22,500 bases of DNA. Origin: Zygnema cylindricum. Taxonomy: Eukaryota; Streptophyta; Zygnematophyceae; Zygnematales; Zygnemataceae. This document shows, piece after piece, positions 20,365 to 22,500 of this stretch. The notes under the pieces were generated by a model, which saw only the letters and a program-made list of their open reading frames with translations, searched no databases and had not been told where the DNA came from. Where the stretch lies: positions 1-22,500 of the forward strand of contig JBBHKE010003545.1 of NCBI GenBank assembly GCA_037447655.1. Direction: 5' to 3'. Both the position numbers and the translations under genes were made by a program. Every line of letters begins with the position of its first letter. The first letter of the stretch is position 1.

Positions 20365-20607
20365 GTTATTGGCCATTCGTGGACATTGTGGAGTTTATAG
20401 GTCAACAAGTTTAAGTCGATGAGATGGTATTCATTCAAATGGTTTTAGCGCGATATGTAAATATGTGAAAAATAACATAAGTGAACGACCAACAAAACGT
20501 GTCAAACCTCAACGACGATCAAACGATGCACGGTTTTTACTTACCCCAAACACTGTAAAAAAACAATTAAATCTTGAGGCGAAAAATTATCGTGGTGGCG
20601 ATCGATA

Positions 20608-21239
20608 GGATGGAAGGGAAGGTGGTAAAAGGGGACAACTATAGAGAACTAAAAGGGGAAGAGGAGACACATGAGGACTAAATACACGGATTCTCTTCAT
20701 TTGTTTCCCAAGATCCTAAACGCTATGCCAAAATGAGCCTTCTAATGGCCATAACAAACAACAAGAGCATATGTTGACTGATGGTTTGTTAAGATACTCG
20801 ACGTGTTCATATGAATAATCACACAAAATACGATAATATTGTACCACATGCAACGTCACGAAAAAAAAATGGATTACCACAAGAAGATTATTAGGCGACA
20901 GTGTCCCATGTGACATTTGCTAGTGACTAAGACCTTATCACGCTGAGCTACTCAAATGATAATTTTTGTTACGAATTTAATAACTTAACCAGTTAACGTA
21001 TATCCGGCAAGGCCACACAAAAGATGGATCTTTTTAAGAAAATAAACATATTACCTAGTGTTTCATCCGTATCCATATATTCCAACAACTAAAGATGCAA
21101 TACTTTTATGGGAATGGATAATTCTTGGTTAAAAGGGATAGGATAATTCCTGGCCAAAGTGCACACTTCTCGTAAACCTAGCACCGTTTGCAAGTTGAAG
21201 GTTTCACATTGGAGACATGCACGCCTCCGTAAGCTCTTT
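20608..21239. other. Nothing recognised
   Basis: AT-rich sequence without long frames, inverted repeats or satellite that I could see. Confidence 0.5.
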
Positions 21240-21643
21240 GTATACTTACAATACTACCTTAAGACCCATATTGTATGGGCCGCAAACTGAAATAAAATTG
21301 TAACAGGGTTGAGTTGCACATGGTTCGATAGAGAATTAAACGTCATGTCTAAATTTGAAAAAAAAAGCGGACAATTTTTTTTTTCTGTGAATTTTGAGCG
21401 ACTTTTTATTTAAACCGTTAGATTTGGACGATCTGACGGTCGTTGATGAAAGTAACGATCTAAGAATATCACATGAAAAGCCCATAACACAACTTACGAT
21501 AGGACTATCGTCAGATTCAGACGATCGGACGGTCGCTGATGAAAGTAGCGATCTCAGAAGATCACATGGAAAGCCCTTAACACAACTTACGCTAAAGGCG
21601 GCCTACAAAAGGCCTACCAAAAAACGCCTACTTTTGAACTATG
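21240..21643 (+). mobile_element. hAT-like MITE, long type, copy 4, 5'-truncated
   Basis: It aligns along its length with copy 3 (read in reverse) from the CCTTAAGACC segment to the intact right end at 21643. About 55 bases of the left end, including the terminal repeat, are missing. The 93-bp internal duplication is present: GACGGTCG occurs at 21435 and 21528. Confidence 0.85.
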
Positions 21644-21666
21644 GTATATACCGCAAATACTATATA

Positions 21667-22203
21667 CACCGCGCATCGTTATTAGTGTCAAAGTCACTAA
21701 TTTGGGTTCTTAAAATTTTGATTTTATTTTCAAATAGGATACATGATTTTAATTTTTCCTTGACGTTAATTAAGGTACCCTACAAAATAGCGTAAAGACC
21801 GAAAGTACAGTAAAATATATAGTGTGGCGTACGGTCGATGTCAGACCGTACAAAAATGTACCTTTTCAAGTGAAAATTTTACAAAAAATGAATTAAATAA
21901 TACGAGCACGCATAGGAACGTGCGCTCAAAAACGGGATTAGTGTGACACGTAAACTAGTCTGGACATGTACGGATATTAAAATTTCAAGACGGCGTACGA
22001 TTTCAAAAAATTGTGTACGGATACATATATTAATGTATATAATCGTACGACAAGTATTTCATTTTTGCTGTTCCCAAATTAGCATAATGCCGAAATTAGA
22101 ATACACCTTTAAAAAAAAAAAAATCAAATTCTTAATTAGCATCAATTACAGTAAATTTTCTTCAACACTATTTAAACTTCGACACTAATAACGATTCGCA
22201 TTG
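21667..22203. mobile_element. TA-flanked MITE, 537 bp
   Basis: The left end CACCGCGCATCGTTATTAG and the right end CTAATAACGATTCGCATTG are flanked by TA at 21665 and 22204. The internal block near 21822-21945 matches the 618-bp element. The short frames inside look like chance. Confidence 0.8.
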
Positions 22204-22208
22204 TAGTA

Positions 22209-22425
22209 CACCGTGAATCGCTATTAGTGTTAATGTTTTTTTCGCCACTAAAAACATTTTTTCTCCGTACACACTTGTCGGATTGTGGAGCTGACGGTTG
22301 CGACTAAAAGCCTAGATTATCGGCTTCCGATTGGTGGTCTCAAATTGAAAATCGGACAAGTGTGTACGGAGAAAAGATGTTTTAAGTGGCGAAAAAATTA
22401 TTAACCCTAATAGCGATACAAGGTG
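22209..22425. mobile_element. TA-flanked fold-back MITE, 217 bp
   Basis: The inverted repeats run about 80 bases from each end (CACCGTGAATCGCTATTAG and onward through CTCCGTACACACTTGTC), so the element could form one long hairpin. TA lies on both sides. It begins three bases after the end of the previous element's flanking TA. Confidence 0.88.
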
Positions 22426-22500
22426 TACTATAAAACAATATTTCAATAAAAAGCTAATAACATTTTTTTATGGCCTTTCATATCACTAAGTATTTGTAAT

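Noticed and set aside
1-22500. CRISPR arrays, bacterial operons, phage or viral genes
   Set aside because: No regular repeat-spacer pattern, no operon-like frames and no viral hallmark proteins were seen.

Overview
The window looks like nuclear DNA of a eukaryote. It is AT-rich, with intron-interrupted coding sequence (consensus GT-AG boundaries plus one probable GC-AG intron), a tRNA gene with internal A and B boxes, several families of short inverted-repeat transposons, satellites, and scattered plant-type telomere-like CCCTAAA motifs. There are no bacterial-style operons. I cannot name the organism. A plant, an alga or another protist with a repeat-rich genome would fit.

Positions 1-4600 hold a degenerate array of repeats of roughly 0.95 kb, in which a tRNA-Val(CAC) gene and one hAT-like MITE (305 bp, 8-bp target duplication) are embedded. 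Positions 4600-7850 are mostly unassigned A/T-rich DNA, with one old TA-flanked MITE, purine-rich tracts and telomere-like motifs.

Positions 8335-13828 carry, on the minus strand, the only convincing protein gene. I assembled seven exons by hand from splice sites and phase; together they encode 385 residues. The N-terminal ~170 residues are Ser/Asn/Pro-rich and probably disordered. The C-terminal ~210 residues alternate polar and hydrophobic residues and end in an aromatic strand, as beta-barrel membrane proteins do. I do not recognise the family. Its introns are full of repeats: intron 4 holds a ~1.1-kb TATATG/TACATG minisatellite with a MITE inserted in it, intron 6 holds a G-quadruplex-type tract and a 200-bp tandem duplication, and the stop codon lies inside a ~78-bp tandem repeat.

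Positions 14150-22500 are a transposon graveyard. They contain TA-flanked MITEs placed back to back (15293-16116 and 21667-22425), a 713-bp TA-flanked element, two long hAT-like MITEs, a fold-back element at 18148-18723 and a 445-bp element that splits a 114-bp tandem repeat. One decayed reading frame lies near 20.1 kb. The elements are non-autonomous as far as can be seen: no transposase was recognised.
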